Shown here piece after piece: positions 1-14,801 of a stretch of DNA of 64,000 nt. The stretch comes from Ptiloglossa arizonensis (lineage: Eukaryota; Arthropoda; Insecta; Hymenoptera; Colletidae). The notes below the pieces were generated by a model, which saw only the letters and a list, made by a program, of their open reading frames with translations, was not told the DNA's origin and did not search any database. The translations under genes were made by a program, and so were the position numbers. The stretch spans positions 36,683-100,682 of the forward strand of contig NW_027479551.1 in NCBI RefSeq assembly GCF_051014685.1. The letters run 5' to 3'. Numbering within the stretch: the stretch's first letter is position 1; every line of letters begins with the position of its first letter.

Positions 1-21
1 GTATAGCGTATAACGCGTAAC
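1..21. repeat. Right end of a marker cassette at the window start
   Basis: The window opens with GTATAGCG followed by a unit containing CGCG. This signature otherwise occurs only at 2,194, 12,391 and 14,535, each time closing the same 300-bp cassette. The rest of this cassette therefore probably lies just outside the window. Confidence 0.75.
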
Positions 22-834
22 GTATAACGTATAACGTATAACGTATAACGTATAACGTATAACGTATAACGTATAACGTATAACGTATAACGTATAACGT
101 ATAACGTATAACGTATATCGTATAACGTATAACGTATAACGTATAACGTATAACGTATATCCTATAACGCATAACGTATAACGGATAACGTATAACGTAT
201 ATCGTATAACGTATAACGTATAACGTATAACGCATAACGTATAACGTATAACGTATAACGTATAACGAATAACGTATAACGTATAACGTTTAACGTATAA
301 CGTATAACGTATAACGTATAACGTATAACGTATAACGTATAACGTATAACGTATAACGTATAACGTATAACGTATAACGTATAACGTATAACGTATAACG
401 TATAACGTATATCCTATAACGCATAACGTATAACGTATAACGTATAACGTATAACGTATAACGTATAACGTATAACGTATAACGTATAACGTATAACGTA
501 TAACATATAACGTATAACGTATAACGTATAACGTATAAAGTATAACGTATAACGTATAACGTATAACGTATATCGTATAACGTATAACGTATAACGTATA
601 ACGTATAACGTATATCCTATAACGCATAACGTATAACGGATAACGTATAACGTATATCGTATAACGTATAACGTATAACGTATAACGCATAACGTATAAC
701 GTATAACGTATAACGAACAACGTATAACGTATAACGTATAACGTATAACGTATAACGTATAACGTATAACGTATAACGTATAACGTATAACGTATAACGT
801 ATAACGTATAACGTATAACGTAGAACGTATAACG

Positions 835-911
835 TACAACGTATAACGTACAACGTATAACGTACAACGTATAACGTACAACGTATAACGTACAACGTAT
901 AACGTACAACG
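835..911. repeat. 14-bp dimer array (TATAACG TACAACG), 6 dimers
   Basis: TACAACG occurs every second unit at 835, 849, 863, 877, 891 and 905, after a TAGAACG unit at 821. The array is followed by a TATAAAG, TATAGCG, TACAACG cassette. Confidence 0.95.
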
Positions 912-1913
912 TATAACGTATAAAGTATAACGTATAGCGTACAACGTATAACGTATAACGTATATCGTATAACGTATAACGTATAACGTATAACGTATAA
1001 CGTATAACGTATAACGTATAACGTATAACGTATAACGTATAACGTATAACGTATAACGTATAACGTATAACGTATAACGTATAACGTATAACGTATAACG
1101 TATAACGTATAACGTATAACGTATAACGCATAACGTATAACGCATAACGTATAACGCATAACGTATAACGTATAACATGTAATGTATAACGTATAACGTA
1201 TATCGAATAACGTATAACGTATAACGTATAACGTACAACGTATAACGTATAACGTATAACGTATAACGTATGACGTATAACGTATAACGTATAACGTGTA
1301 ACGTATAACGTATAACGTATAACGTATAACGTATAACGTATAACGTATAACGCATAACGTATAACGCATAACGTATAACGCATAACGTATAACGCATAAC
1401 GTATAACGTATAACGTATAACGAATAACGTATAACGTATAACGTATAACGTATAATCCGTATAACCTATGACGTATAACGTATAACTTATAACGTATAAC
1501 GTATAACGTATAACGTACAACGTATAACGTATCACGTATAACGTATTACGAATAACGTATAAAGTATAACGTATAACGTATAACCTGTAACGTATAACGT
1601 ATATCCTATAACGCATAACGTGTAGCGTATAACGCATAACGTATAACGTATAACGTATAACGTATAACGTATAACGTATAACGTATAACGTATAACGTAT
1701 AACGTATAACGTATAACGTATAACGTATAACGTATAACGTATAACGTATAACGTATAACGTATAACGTATAACGTATAACGTATAACGTATAACGTTTAA
1801 CGTATAACGTATAACGTATAACGTATAACGTATAACGTATAACGTATAACGTATAACGTATAACGTATAACGTATAACGTCAAACGTATGACGTATAACG
1901 TATAACGTATAAC

Positions 1914-2215
1914 GTACAACGTATAACGTACAACGCATAACGTATAACGTATATCGTATAACGTATAACGTATAACGTATACCGTTTAACGTATAACGTA
2001 TAACGTATAACGTATAACGTATAACGTATAACGTATAACGTATAACGTATAACGTACAACGTATCACGTATAACGTATATCCTATAACGCATAACGTATA
2101 TCCTATAACGCATAACGTATAGCGAATAACGCATAACGTATACCGTATAACGTATGACGTATCACGTATAAGGTATGACCTATAGCGCATAACGTATAGC
2201 GTATAACGCGTAACG
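1914..2215. repeat. Diverged marker cassette, copy 1
   Basis: This 300-bp stretch is unusually rich in variants and reads in a fixed order: TACAACG, CATAACG, TATATCG, ATACCGTTTAACG, TATCACG, two TATATCC/TATAACGC pairs, TATAGCGAATAACG, TATACCG, TATGACG, TATAAGG, TATGACC, TATAGCG and finally the CGCG unit. It recurs at 12,111 and 14,255 with the same order. Its density of changes makes it the clearest anchor for aligning the left-domain repeats. Confidence 0.9.
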
Positions 2216-2383
2216 TATAACGTATAACGTATAACGTATAACGTATAACGTATAACGTATAACGCATAACGTATAACGTATAACGTATAACGAACAACGT
2301 ATAACGTATAACGTATAACGTATAACGTATAACGTATAACGTATAACGTATAACGTATAACGTATAACGTAGAACGTATAACG

Positions 2384-2460
2384 TACAACGTATAACGTAC
2401 AACGTATAACGTACAACGTATAACGTACAACGTATAACGTACAACGTATAACGTACAACG
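2384..2460. repeat. 14-bp dimer array, 6 dimers
   Basis: TACAACG alternates with TATAACG at 2,384-2,454, again after a TAGAACG unit (2,370). The downstream TATAAAG/TATAGCG cassette seen after the first array is absent here; canonical units follow. Confidence 0.95.
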
Positions 2461-3379
2461 TATAACGTATAACGTATAACGTATAACGTATAACGTATAA
2501 CGTATAACGTATAACGTATAACGTATAACGTATAACGTATAAAGTATAACGTATAACGCATAACGTATAACGCATAACGTATAACGCATAACGTATAACG
2601 CATAACGTATAACGTATAACGTATAACGTATAACGTATAACGTATAACGTATAACGTATAACGTATAACGTATAACGTATAACGTATAACGTATAACGTA
2701 TAACGTATAACGTATAACGTATAACGTATAACGTATAACGTATAACGTATAACGTATAACGTATAACGTATAACTCATAACGTATAACGTATAACGTATA
2801 ACGTATAACGTATAACGAATAACGTATAACGTATAACGTATAACGTATAATCCGTATAACCTATGACGTATAACGTATAACTTATAACGTATAACGTATA
2901 ACGTATAACGTACAACGTATAACGTATCACGTATAACGTATTACGAATAACGTATAACGTATGACGTATAACGTATAACGTATAACGTATAACGTATAAC
3001 GTATAACGTATAACGTATAACGTATAACGTATAACGTATAACGTATAAAGTATAACGTATAACGTATAACGTATAACGTATAACGTATAACGTATAACGT
3101 ATAACGTATAACGTATAACGTATAACGTATAACGTATAACGTATAACGTATAACGTATAACGTATAACCTATAAAGTATAACGTATAACGTATAACGTAT
3201 AACGTATAACGTACAACGTATAACGTATAACATGTAATGTATAACGTATAACGTATAACGAATAACATATAACGTATAACGTATAACGTACAACGTATAA
3301 CGTATAACGTATAACGTATAACGTATAACGTATAACGTATAACGTATAACGTATAACGTATAACGTATAACGTATAACG

Positions 3380-3428
3380 TACAACGTATAACGTACAACG
3401 TATAACGTACAACGTATAACGTACAACG
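3380..3428. repeat. 14-bp dimer array, 4 dimers
   Basis: TACAACG occurs at 3,380, 3,394, 3,408 and 3,422. The array directly precedes the longest perfect canonical run in the window. Confidence 0.95.
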
Positions 3429-3700
3429 TATAACGTATAACGTATAACGTATAACGTATAACGTATAACGTATAACGTATAACGTATAACGTATAACGTA
3501 TAACGTATAACGTATAACGTATAACGTATAACGTATAACGTATAACGTATAACGTATAACGTATAACGTATAACGTATAACGTATAACGTATAACGTATA
3601 ACGTATAACGTATAACGTATAACGTATAACGTATAACGTATAACGTATAACGTATAACGTATAACGTATAACGTATAACGTATAACGTATAACGTATAAC
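3429..3700. repeat. Longest perfect canonical run, 38 units
   Basis: TATAACG repeats without any substitution for 38 complete units between a TACAACG unit and an ACATGTAATG pair. By eye this is the longest uninterrupted run; most others are below 30 units. It lies in the region where copy A is about 406 bp longer than copy B, so it may be a local expansion. Confidence 0.85.
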
Positions 3701-4310
3701 ATGTAATGTATAACGTATAACGTATAACGTATAACAAATAACGTATAACGTATAACGCATCACGTATAACGTATTACGAATAACGTATAACGTATGACGT
3801 ATAACGTATAACGTATAACGTATAACGTATAACGTATAACGTATAACGTATAACATGTAATGTACAACGTATAACGTATAACGAATAACGTATAACGTAT
3901 AACGTATAACGTACAACGTATAACGTATAACGTATAACGTATAACGTATAGCGTATCACGTATAACGTATTACGAATAACGTATAACGTATGACGTATAA
4001 CGTATAACGTATAACGCATAACGTATAACGTATAACGTATAACGTATAACGTATAACGTATAACGTATAACGTATAACGTATACCGTGTAACGAAGTACG
4101 TATAACGTATAACGTATAACGTATAACGTATAACGTATAACGTATAACGTATAACGTATAACGTATAACATGTAATGTATAACGTATAACGTATAACGTA
4201 TAACGTATAACGTATAACGTACAACGTATAACGTATAACGTATAACGTATAACGTATAACGTATATCGTATAACGTATAACGTATAACGTATAACGTATA
4301 ACGTATAACG

Positions 4311-4373
4311 TACAACGTATAACGTACAACGTATAACGTACAACGTATAACGTACAACGTATAACGTACAACG
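4311..4373. repeat. 14-bp dimer array, 5 dimers
   Basis: TACAACG occurs at 4,311, 4,325, 4,339, 4,353 and 4,367, followed by the TATAAAG, TATAGCG, TACAACG, TATATCG cassette. Confidence 0.95.
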
Positions 4374-5472
4374 TATAACGTATAAAGTATAACGTATAGC
4401 GTACAACGTATAACGTATAACGTATATCGTATAACGTATAACGTATAACGTATAACGTATAACGTATAACGTATAACGTATAACGTATAACGTATAACGT
4501 ATAACGTATAACGTATAACGTATAACGTATAACGTATAACGTATAACGTATAACGGATAACGTATAACGTATAACGTATAACGTATAACGTATAAAGTAT
4601 AACGTATAACGTATAACGTATAACGTATAACGTACAACGTATAACGTATAACATGTAATGTATAACGTATAACGTATAACGAATAACATATAACGTATAA
4701 CGTATAACGTACAACGTATAACGTATAACGTATAACGTATAACGTATAACGTATCACGTATAACGTATTACGAATAACGTATAACGTATGACGTATAACG
4801 TATAACGTATAACGTATAACGTATAACGTATAACGTATAACGTATAACGTATAACGAATAACGTATAACGTATAACGCATCACGTATAACGTATTACGAA
4901 TAACGTATAACGTATGACGTATAACGTATAACGTATAACGTATAACGTATAACGTATAACGTATAACGTATAACATGTAATGTACAACGTATAACGTATA
5001 ACGAATAACGTATAACGTATAACGTATAACGTACAACGTATAACGTATAACGTATAACGTATAATGTATAGCGTATCACGTATAACGTATTACGAATAAC
5101 GTATAACGTATGACGTATAACGTATAACGTATAACGTATAACGTATAACGTATAACGTATAACGTATAACATGTAATGTACAACGTATAACGTATAACGA
5201 ATAACGTATAACGTATAACGTATAACGTACAACGTATAACGTATAACGTATAACGTATAACGTTTAACGTATAACGTATAACATGTAATGTATAACGTAT
5301 AACGTATATCGAATAACGTATAACGTATAACGTATAACATACAACGTATAACGTATAACGTATAACGTATAACGTATAACGTACAACGTATAACGTATAA
5401 CGTATAACGTATAACGTATAACGTATATCGTATAACGTATAACGTATAACGTATAACGTATAACGTATAACG

Positions 5473-5535
5473 TACAACGTATAACGTACAACGTATAACG
5501 TACAACGTATAACGTACAACGTATAACGTACAACG
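5473..5535. repeat. 14-bp dimer array, 5 dimers
   Basis: TACAACG occurs every 14 bp from 5,473 to 5,529, with the same downstream TATAAAG, TATAGCG cassette. Confidence 0.95.
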
Positions 5536-6070
5536 TATAACGTATAAAGTATAACGTATAGCGTACAACGTATAACGTATAACGTATATCGTATAACGTA
5601 TAACGTATAACGTATAACGTATAACGTATAACGTATAACGTATAACGTATAACGTATAACGTATAACGTATAACGTATAACGTATAACGTATAACGTATA
5701 ACGTATAACGTATAACGTATAACGTATAACGTATAACGCATAACGTATAACGCATAACGTATAACGCATAACGTATAACGTATAACATGTAATGTATAAC
5801 GTATAACGTATATCGAATAACGTATAACGTATAACGTATAACGTACAACGTATAACGTATAACGTATAACGTATAACGTATAACGTATAACGTATAACGT
5901 ATAACGTATAACGTAGAACGTATAACGTATAACGTATAACGTATAACGTATAACGTATAACGTATAACGCATAACGTATAACGCATAACGTATAACGCAT
6001 AACGTATAACGCATAACGTATAACGTATAACGTATAACGAATAACGTATAACGTATAACGTATAACGTAT

Positions 6071-8100
6071 AATCCGTATAACCTATGACGTATGACGTAT
6101 AACTTATAACGTATAACGTATAACGTATAACGTACAACGTATAACGTATCACGTATAACGTATTACGAATAACGTATAACGTATGACGTATAACGTATAA
6201 CGTATAACGTATAACGTATAACGGATAACGTATAACGTATAACGTATAACGTATAACGTATAACGTATAACGTATAACGTATAACGTATAACGTATAACG
6301 TATAACGTATAACGTATAACGTATAACGTATAACGTATAACGTATAACGTATAACGTATAACGTATAACGTATAAAGTATAACGTATAACGTATAACGTA
6401 TAACGTATAACGTACAACGTATAACGTATAACATGTAATGTATAACGTATAACGTATAACGAATAACATATAACGTATAACGTATAACGTACAACGTATA
6501 ACGTATAACGTATAACGTATAACGTATAACGTATAACGTATAACGTATAACGTATAACGTATAACGTATAACGTATAACGTATAACGTATAACGTATAAC
6601 GTACAACGTATAACGTACAACGTATAACGTATAACGTATAACGTATAACGTATAACGTATAACGTATAACGTATAACGTATAACGTATAACGTATAACGT
6701 ATAACGTATAACGTATAACGTATAACGTATAACGTATAACGTATAACGTATAACGTATAACGTATAACGTATAACGTATAACGTATAACATGTAATGTAT
6801 AACGTATAACGTATAACGTATAACGAATAACGTATAACGTATAACGCATCACGTATAACGTATTACGAATAACGTATAACGTATGACGTATAACGTATAA
6901 CGTATAACGTATAACGTATAACGTATAACGTATAACGTATAACTCATAACGTATAACGTATAACGTATAACGTATAACGTATAACGAATAACGTATAACG
7001 TATAACGTATAACGTATAATCCGTATAACCTATGACGTATAACGTATAACTAATAACGTATAACGTATAACGTATAACGTACAACGTATAACGTATAACG
7101 TATAACGTATAACGTATAACGTATAACGTATAACGTATAACGTATAACGTATAACGTATAACGTATAACGTATATCGTATAACGTATAACGTATAACGTA
7201 TAACGTATAACGTATAACGTATAACGTATAACTAATAACGTATAACGTACAACGTATAACGTACAACGTATAACGTATAACGTATAACGTATAACGTATA
7301 ACGTATAACGTATAACGTATAACGTATAACGTATAACGTATAACGTATAACGTATAACGTATAACGCATAACGTATAACGCATAACGTATAACGCATAAC
7401 GTATAACGCATAACGTATAACGTATAACGTATAACGTATAACGAATAACGTATAACGTATAACGTATAACGTATAACGTATAACGTATAACGTATAACGT
7501 ATAACGTATAACGTATAACGTATAACGTATAACGTATAACGTATAACGTATAACGTATAACGTATAACGTATAACGTATAACGTATAATGTATAACTCAT
7601 AACGTATAACGTATAACGTATAACGTATAACGTATAACGTATAACGTATAACGTATAACGTATAACGTATAACGTATAACGTATAAAGTATAACGTATAA
7701 CGTATAACGTATAACGTATAACGTACAACGTATAACGTATAACATGTAATGTATAACGTATAACGTATAACGAATAACATATAACGTATAACGTATAACG
7801 TACAACGTATAACGTATAACGTATAACGTATAACGTATAACGTATAACGTATAACGTATAACGTATAACGTATAACGTATAACGTACAACGGATAACGTA
7901 CAACGTATAACGTACAACGTATAACGTACAACGTATAACGTATAACGTATAACGTATAACGTATAACGTATAACGTATAACGTATAACGTATAACGTATA
8001 ACGTATAACGTATAACGTATAACGTATAACGTATAACGTATAACGTATAACGTATAACGTATAACGTATAACGTATAACGTATAACGTATAACGTATAAC
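6071..8100. repeat. 2.41-kb tandem HOR, first copy
   Basis: The start is set at the AATCCG marker. Anchors recur 2,405 bp later (AATCCG 6,071/8,476; CGGATAACG 6,222/8,627; TATAAAG 6,371/8,776), then 2,419 bp later after a two-unit gain (ACATG 6,788/9,207; AATCCG 7,018/9,437; ACTAATAACG 7,049/9,468; AATG 7,587/10,006; CAACGG 7,887/10,306). The match ends near 8,100, where this copy gains CATAACG units. Stretch 8,101-8,475 is satellite outside the matched part. Confidence 0.88.
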
Positions 8101-8475
8101 GTATAACGTATAACGTATAACGTATAACGTATAACGTATAACGCATAACGTATAACGCATAACGTATAACGCATAACGTATAACGTATAACATGTAATGT
8201 ATAACGTATAACGTATATCGAATAACGTATAACGTATAACGTATAACGTACAACGTATAACGTATAACGTATAACGTATAACGTATAACGTATAACGTAT
8301 AACGTATAACGTATAACGTAGAACGTATAACGTATAACGTATAACGTATAACGTATAACGTATAACGTATAACGCATAACGTATAACGCATAACGTATAA
8401 CGCATAACGTATAACGCATAACGTATAACGTATAACGTATAACGAATAACGTATAACGTATAACGTATAACGTAT

Positions 8476-10515
8476 AATCCGTATAACCTATGACGTATGA
8501 CGTATAACTTATAACGTATAACGTATAACGTATAACGTACAACGTATAACGTATCACGTATAACGTATTACGAATAACGTATAACGTATGACGTATAACG
8601 TATAACGTATAACGTATAACGTATAACGGATAACGTATAACGTATAACGTATAACGTATAACGTATAACGTATAACGTATAACGTATAACGTATAACGTA
8701 TAACGTATAACGTATAACGTATAACGTATAACGTATAACGTATAACGTATAACGTATAACGTATAACGTATAACGTATAAAGTATAACGTATAACGTATA
8801 ACGTATAACGTATAACGTACAACGTATAACGTATAACATGTAATGTATAACGTATAACGTATAACGAATAACATATAACGTATAACGTATAACGTACAAC
8901 GTATAACGTATAACGTATAACGTATAACGTATAACGTATAACGTATAACGTATAACGTATAACGTATAACGTATAACGTATAACGTATAACGTATAACGT
9001 ATAACGTATAACGTATAACGTACAACGTATAACGTACAACGTATAACGTATAACGTATAACGTATAACGTATAACGTATAACGTATAACGTATAACGTAT
9101 AACGTATAACGTATAACGTATAACGTATAACGTATAACGTATAACGTATAACGTATAACGTATAACGTATAACGTATAACGTATAACGTATAACGTATAA
9201 CGTATAACATGTAATGTATAACGTATAACGTATAACGTATAACGAATAACGTATAACGTATAACGCATCACGTATAACGTATTACGAATAACGTATAACG
9301 TATGACGTATAACGTATAACGTATAACGTATAACGTATAACGTATAACGTATAACGTATAACTCATAACGTATAACGTATAACGTATAACGTATAACGTA
9401 TAACGAATAACGTATAACGTATAACGTATAACGTATAATCCGTATAACCTATGACGTATAACGTATAACTAATAACGTATAACGTATAACGTATAACGTA
9501 CAACGTATAACGTATAACGTATAACGTATAACGTATAACGTATAACGTATAACGTATAACGTATAACGTATAACGTATAACGTATAACGTATATCGTATA
9601 ACGTATAACGTATAACGTATAACGTATAACGTATAACGTATAACGTATAACTAATAACGTATAACGTACAACGTATAACGTACAACGTATAACGTATAAC
9701 GTATAACGTATAACGTATAACGTATAACGTATAACGTATAACGTATAACGTATAACGTATAACGTATAACGTATAACGTATAACGCATAACGTATAACGC
9801 ATAACGTATAACGCATAACGTATAACGCATAACGTATAACGTATAACGTATAACGTATAACGAATAACGTATAACGTATAACGTATAACGTATAACGTAT
9901 AACGTATAACGTATAACGTATAACGTATAACGTATAACGTATAACGTATAACGTATAACGTATAACGTATAACGTATAACGTATAACGTATAACGTATAA
10001 CGTATAATGTATAACTCATAACGTATAACGTATAACGTATAACGTATAACGTATAACGTATAACGTATAACGTATAACGTATAACGTATAACGTATAACG
10101 TATAAAGTATAACGTATAACGTATAACGTATAACGTATAACGTACAACGTATAACGTATAACATGTAATGTATAACGTATAACGTATAACGAATAACATA
10201 TAACGTATAACGTATAACGTACAACGTATAACGTATAACGTATAACGTATAACGTATAACGTATAACGTATAACGTATAACGTATAACGTATAACGTATA
10301 ACGTACAACGGATAACGTACAACGTATAACGTACAACGTATAACGTACAACGTATAACGTATAACGTATAACGTATAACGTATAACGTATAACGTATAAC
10401 GTATAACGTATAACGTATAACGTATAACGTATAACGTATAACGTATAACGTATAACGTATAACGTATAACGTATAACGTATAACGTATAACGTATAACGT
10501 ATAACGTATAACGTA
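8476..10515. repeat. 2.41-kb tandem HOR, second copy
   Basis: This is the tandem partner of 6,071-8,100. The same block, from 8,476 to about 10,195, also matches 17,026-18,775 and 20,056-21,805 in copy B. Against the former I found only two substitutions (8,911/17,461 and a TATATCG unit at 9,590 that is TATAACG at 18,140) and one 7-bp unit difference over about 1.7 kb. Confidence 0.88.
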
Positions 10516-11227
10516 TAACGTATAACATGTAATGTATAACGTATAACGTATAACGTATAACGAATAACGTATAACGTATAACCCATCACGTATAACGTAT
10601 TACGAATAACGTATAACGTATGACGTATAACGTATAACGTATAACGTATAACGTATAACGTATAACGTATAACGTATAACATGTAATGTACAACGTATAA
10701 CGTATAACGAATAACGTATAACGTATAACGTATAACGTACAACGTATAACGTATAACGTATAACGTATAACGTATAGCGTATCACGTATAACGTATTACG
10801 AATAACGTATAACGTATGACGTATAACGTATAACGTATAACGCATAACGTATAACGTATAACGTATAACGTATAACGTATAACGTATAACGTATAACGTA
10901 TAACATGTAATGTATAACGTATAACGTATATCGAATAACGTATAACGTATAACGTATAACGTACAACGTATAACGTATAACGTATAACGTATAACGTATA
11001 ACGTATAACGTATAACGTATAACGTATAACGTATAACGTATAACGTATAACGTATAACGTATAACGTATAACGTATAACGTATAACATGTAATGTATAAC
11101 GTATAACGTATAACGTATAACGTATAACGTATAACGTACAACGTATAACGTATAACGTATAACGTATAACGTATAACGTATATCGTATAACGTATAACGT
11201 ATAACGTATAACGTATAACGTATAACG

Positions 11228-11290
11228 TACAACGTATAACGTACAACGTATAACGTACAACGTATAACGTACAACGTATAACGTACAACG
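11228..11290. repeat. 14-bp dimer array, 5 dimers
   Basis: TACAACG occurs at 11,228, 11,242, 11,256, 11,270 and 11,284. It matches the array at 22,822 exactly at the 11,594-bp offset. Confidence 0.95.
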
Positions 11291-12110
11291 TATAACGTAT
11301 AAAGTATAACGTATAGCGTACAACGTATAACGTATAACGTATATCGTATAACGTATAACGTATAACGTATAACGTATAACGTATAACGTATAACGTATAA
11401 CGTATAACGTATAACGTATAACGTATAACGTATAACGTATAACGTATAACGTATAACGTATAACGTATAACGTATAACGTATAACGTATAACGTATAACG
11501 CATAAAGTATAACGCATAACGTATAACGCATAACGTATAACGTATAACGTATAACGTATAACGTATAACGGATAACGTATAACGTATAACGTATAACGTA
11601 TAACGTATAACGTATAACGTATAACGTATAACGTATAACGTATAACGTATAACGTATAACGTATAACGTATAACGTATAAGGTATAACGTATAACGTATA
11701 ACGTATAACGTATAAAGTATAACGTATAACGTATAACGTATAACGTATAACGTATAACGCATAACGTATAACGCATAACGTATAACGCATAACGTATAAC
11801 GCATAACGTATAACGTATAACGTATAACGAATAACGTATAACGTATAACGTATAACGTATAATCCGTATAACCTATGACGTATGACGTATAACTTATAAC
11901 GTATAACGTATAACGTATAACGTACAACGTATAACGTATCACGTATAACGTATTACGAATAACGTATAACGTATGACGTATAACGTATAACGTATAACGT
12001 ATAACGTATAACGGATAACGTATAACGTATAACGTATAACGTATAACGTATAACGTATAACGTTTAACGTATAACGTATAACGTATAACGTATAACGTAT
12101 AACGTATAAC

Positions 12111-12412
12111 GTACAACGTATAACGTACAACGCATAACGTATAACGTATATCGTATAACGTATAACGTATAACGTATACCGTTTAACGTATAACGTATAA
12201 CGTATAACGTATAACGTATAACGTATAACGTATAACGTATAACGTATAACGTACAACGTATCACGTATAACGTATATCCTATAACGCATAACGTATATCC
12301 TATAACGCATAACGTATAGCGAATAACGCATAACGTATACCGTATAACGTATGACGTATCACGTATAAGGTATGACCTATAGCGCATAACGTATAGCGTA
12401 TAACGCGTAACG
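12111..12412. repeat. Diverged marker cassette, copy 2
   Basis: This copy is collinear with the cassette at 1,914 (offset 10,197 bp at both its ATACCGTTTAACG marker and its closing CGCG unit). It forms the junction between higher-order copies A and B. Confidence 0.9.
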
Positions 12413-12965
12413 TATAACGTATAACGTATAACGTATAACGTATAACGTATAACGTATAACGTATAACGTATAACGTATAACGTATAACGTATAACGTATA
12501 ACGTATATCGTATAACGTATAACGTATAACGTATAACGTATAACGTATATCCTATAACGCATAACGTATAACGGATAACGTATAACGTATATCGTATAAC
12601 GTATAACGTATAACGTATAACGCATAACGTATAACGTATAACGTATAACGTATAACGAATAACGTATAACGTATAACGTTTAACGTATAACGTATAACGT
12701 ATAACGTATAACGTATAACGTATAACGTATAACGTATAACGTATAACGTATAACGTATAACGTATAACGTATAACGTATAACGTATAACGTATAACGTAT
12801 ATCCTATAACGCATAACGTATAACGTATAACGTATAACGTATAACGTATAACGTATAACGTATAACGTATAACGTATAACGTATAACGTATAACATATAA
12901 CGTATAACGTATAACGTATAACGTATAAAGTATAACGTATAACGTATAACGTATAACGTATAACG

Positions 12966-13042
12966 TACAACGTATAACGTACAACGTATAACGTACAACG
13001 TATAACGTACAACGTATAACGTACAACGTATAACGTACAACG
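12966..13042. repeat. 14-bp dimer array, 6 dimers
   Basis: TACAACG occurs every 14 bp from 12,966 to 13,036. This is the copy-B counterpart of the array at 835, brought closer to the copy start by the missing 259 bp. Confidence 0.95.
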
Positions 13043-14254
13043 TATAACGTATAAAGTATAACGTATAGCGTACAACGTATAACGTATAACGTATATCGTA
13101 TAACGTATAACGTATAACGTATAACGTATAACGTATAACGTATAACGTATAACGTATAACGTATAACGTATAACGTATAACGTATAACGTATAACGTATA
13201 ACGTATAACGTATAACGTATAACGTATAACGTATAACGTATAACGTATAACGTATAACGTATAACGCATAACGTATAACGCATAACGTATAACGCATAAC
13301 GTATAACGTATAACATGTAATGTATAACGTATAACGTATATCGAATAACGTATAACGTATAACGTATAACGTACAACGTATAACGTATAACGTATAACGT
13401 ATAACGTATGACGTATAACGTATAACGTATAACGTGTAACGTATAACGTATAACGTATAACGTATAACGTATAACGTATAACGTATAACGCATAACGTAT
13501 AACGCATAACGTATAACGCATAACGTATAACGCATAACGTATAACGTATAACGTATAACGAATAACGTATAACGTATAACGTATAACGTATAATCCGTAT
13601 AACCTATGACGTATAACGTATAACTTATAACGTATAACGTATAACGTATAACGTACAACGTATAACGTATCACGTATAACGTATTACGAATAACGTATAA
13701 AGTATAACGTATAACGTATAACCTGTAACGTATAACGTATATCCTATAACGCATAACGTGTAGCGTATAACGCATAACGTATAACGTATAACGTATAACG
13801 TATAACGTATAACGTATAACGTATAACGTATAACGTATAACGTATAACGTATAACGTATAACGTATAACGTATAACGTATAACGTATAACGTATAACGTA
13901 TAACGTATAACGTATAACGTATAACGTTTAACGTATAACGTATAACGTATAACGTATAACGTATAACGTATAACGTATAACGTATAACGTATAACGTATA
14001 ACGTATAACGTCAAACGTATAACGTATAACGTATAACGTATAACGTATAACGTATAACGTATAACGTATAACGTATAACGCATAACGTATAACGTATAAC
14101 GTATAACGTATAACGTATAACGTATAACGTATAACGTATAACGTATAACGTATAACGTATAACGTATAACGTATAACGTATAACGTATAACGTATAACGT
14201 ATAACGTATAACGTATAACGTATAACGTATAACGTATAACGTATAACGTATAAC

Positions 14255-14556
14255 GTACAACGTATAACGTACAACGCATAACGTATAACGTATATCGTAT
14301 AACGTATAACGTATAACGTATACCGTTTAACGTATAACGTATAACGTATAACGTATAACGTATAACGTATAACGTATAACGTATAACGTATAACGTACAA
14401 CGTATCACGTATAACGTATATCCTATAACGCATAACGTATATCCTATAACGCATAACGTATAGCGAATAACGCATAACGTATACCGTATAACGTATGACG
14501 TATCACGTATAAGGTATGACCTATAGCGCATAACGTATAGCGTATAACGCGTAACG
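14255..14556. repeat. Diverged marker cassette, copy 3
   Basis: This copy has the same variant order as those at 1,914 and 12,111 (offset 12,341 from the first and 2,144 from the second). The marker spacings 2,193, 10,197 and 2,144 bp define the layout of copies A and B. Confidence 0.9.
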
Positions 14557-14724
14557 TATAACGTATAACGTATAACGTATAACGTATAACGTATAACGTA
14601 TAACGCATAACGTATAACGTATAACGTATAACGAACAACGTATAACGTATAACGTATAACGTATAACGTATAACGTATAACGTATAACGTATAACGTATA
14701 ACGTATAACGTAGAACGTATAACG

Positions 14725-14801
14725 TACAACGTATAACGTACAACGTATAACGTACAACGTATAACGTACAACGTATAACGTACAACGTATAACGTACAAC
14801 G
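14725..14801. repeat. 14-bp dimer array, 6 dimers
   Basis: TACAACG occurs every 14 bp from 14,725 to 14,795 after a TAGAACG unit at 14,711. This is the counterpart of the array at 2,384 (offset 12,341). Confidence 0.95.

Larger units (their letters stand above)
1..12390. repeat. 12.39-kb higher-order repeat, copy A
   Basis: Rare variants in copy A recur in the same order 12,390 bp downstream: TATATCG at 111 and 12,501, the TCCTATAACGC variant at 160 and 12,550, CGTTTAACG at 288 and 12,678, and AACATATAACG at 502 and 12,892. Offsets later change in steps of whole units (12,131; 12,138; 12,341; 12,334; 11,928; 11,935), showing gains or losses of complete 7-bp units between copies. Copy A holds an extra segment of about 259 bp (37 units) near 570-830 relative to copy B, and about 406 bp extra near 3.1-3.7 kb. 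Confidence 0.85.

Noticed and set aside
7232..9271. 679-codon open frame on the - strand, and dozens of similar ones across the window
   Set aside because: Same artefact of the repeat. Stops arise only where chance variants make one, and overlapping frames give the same peptide.
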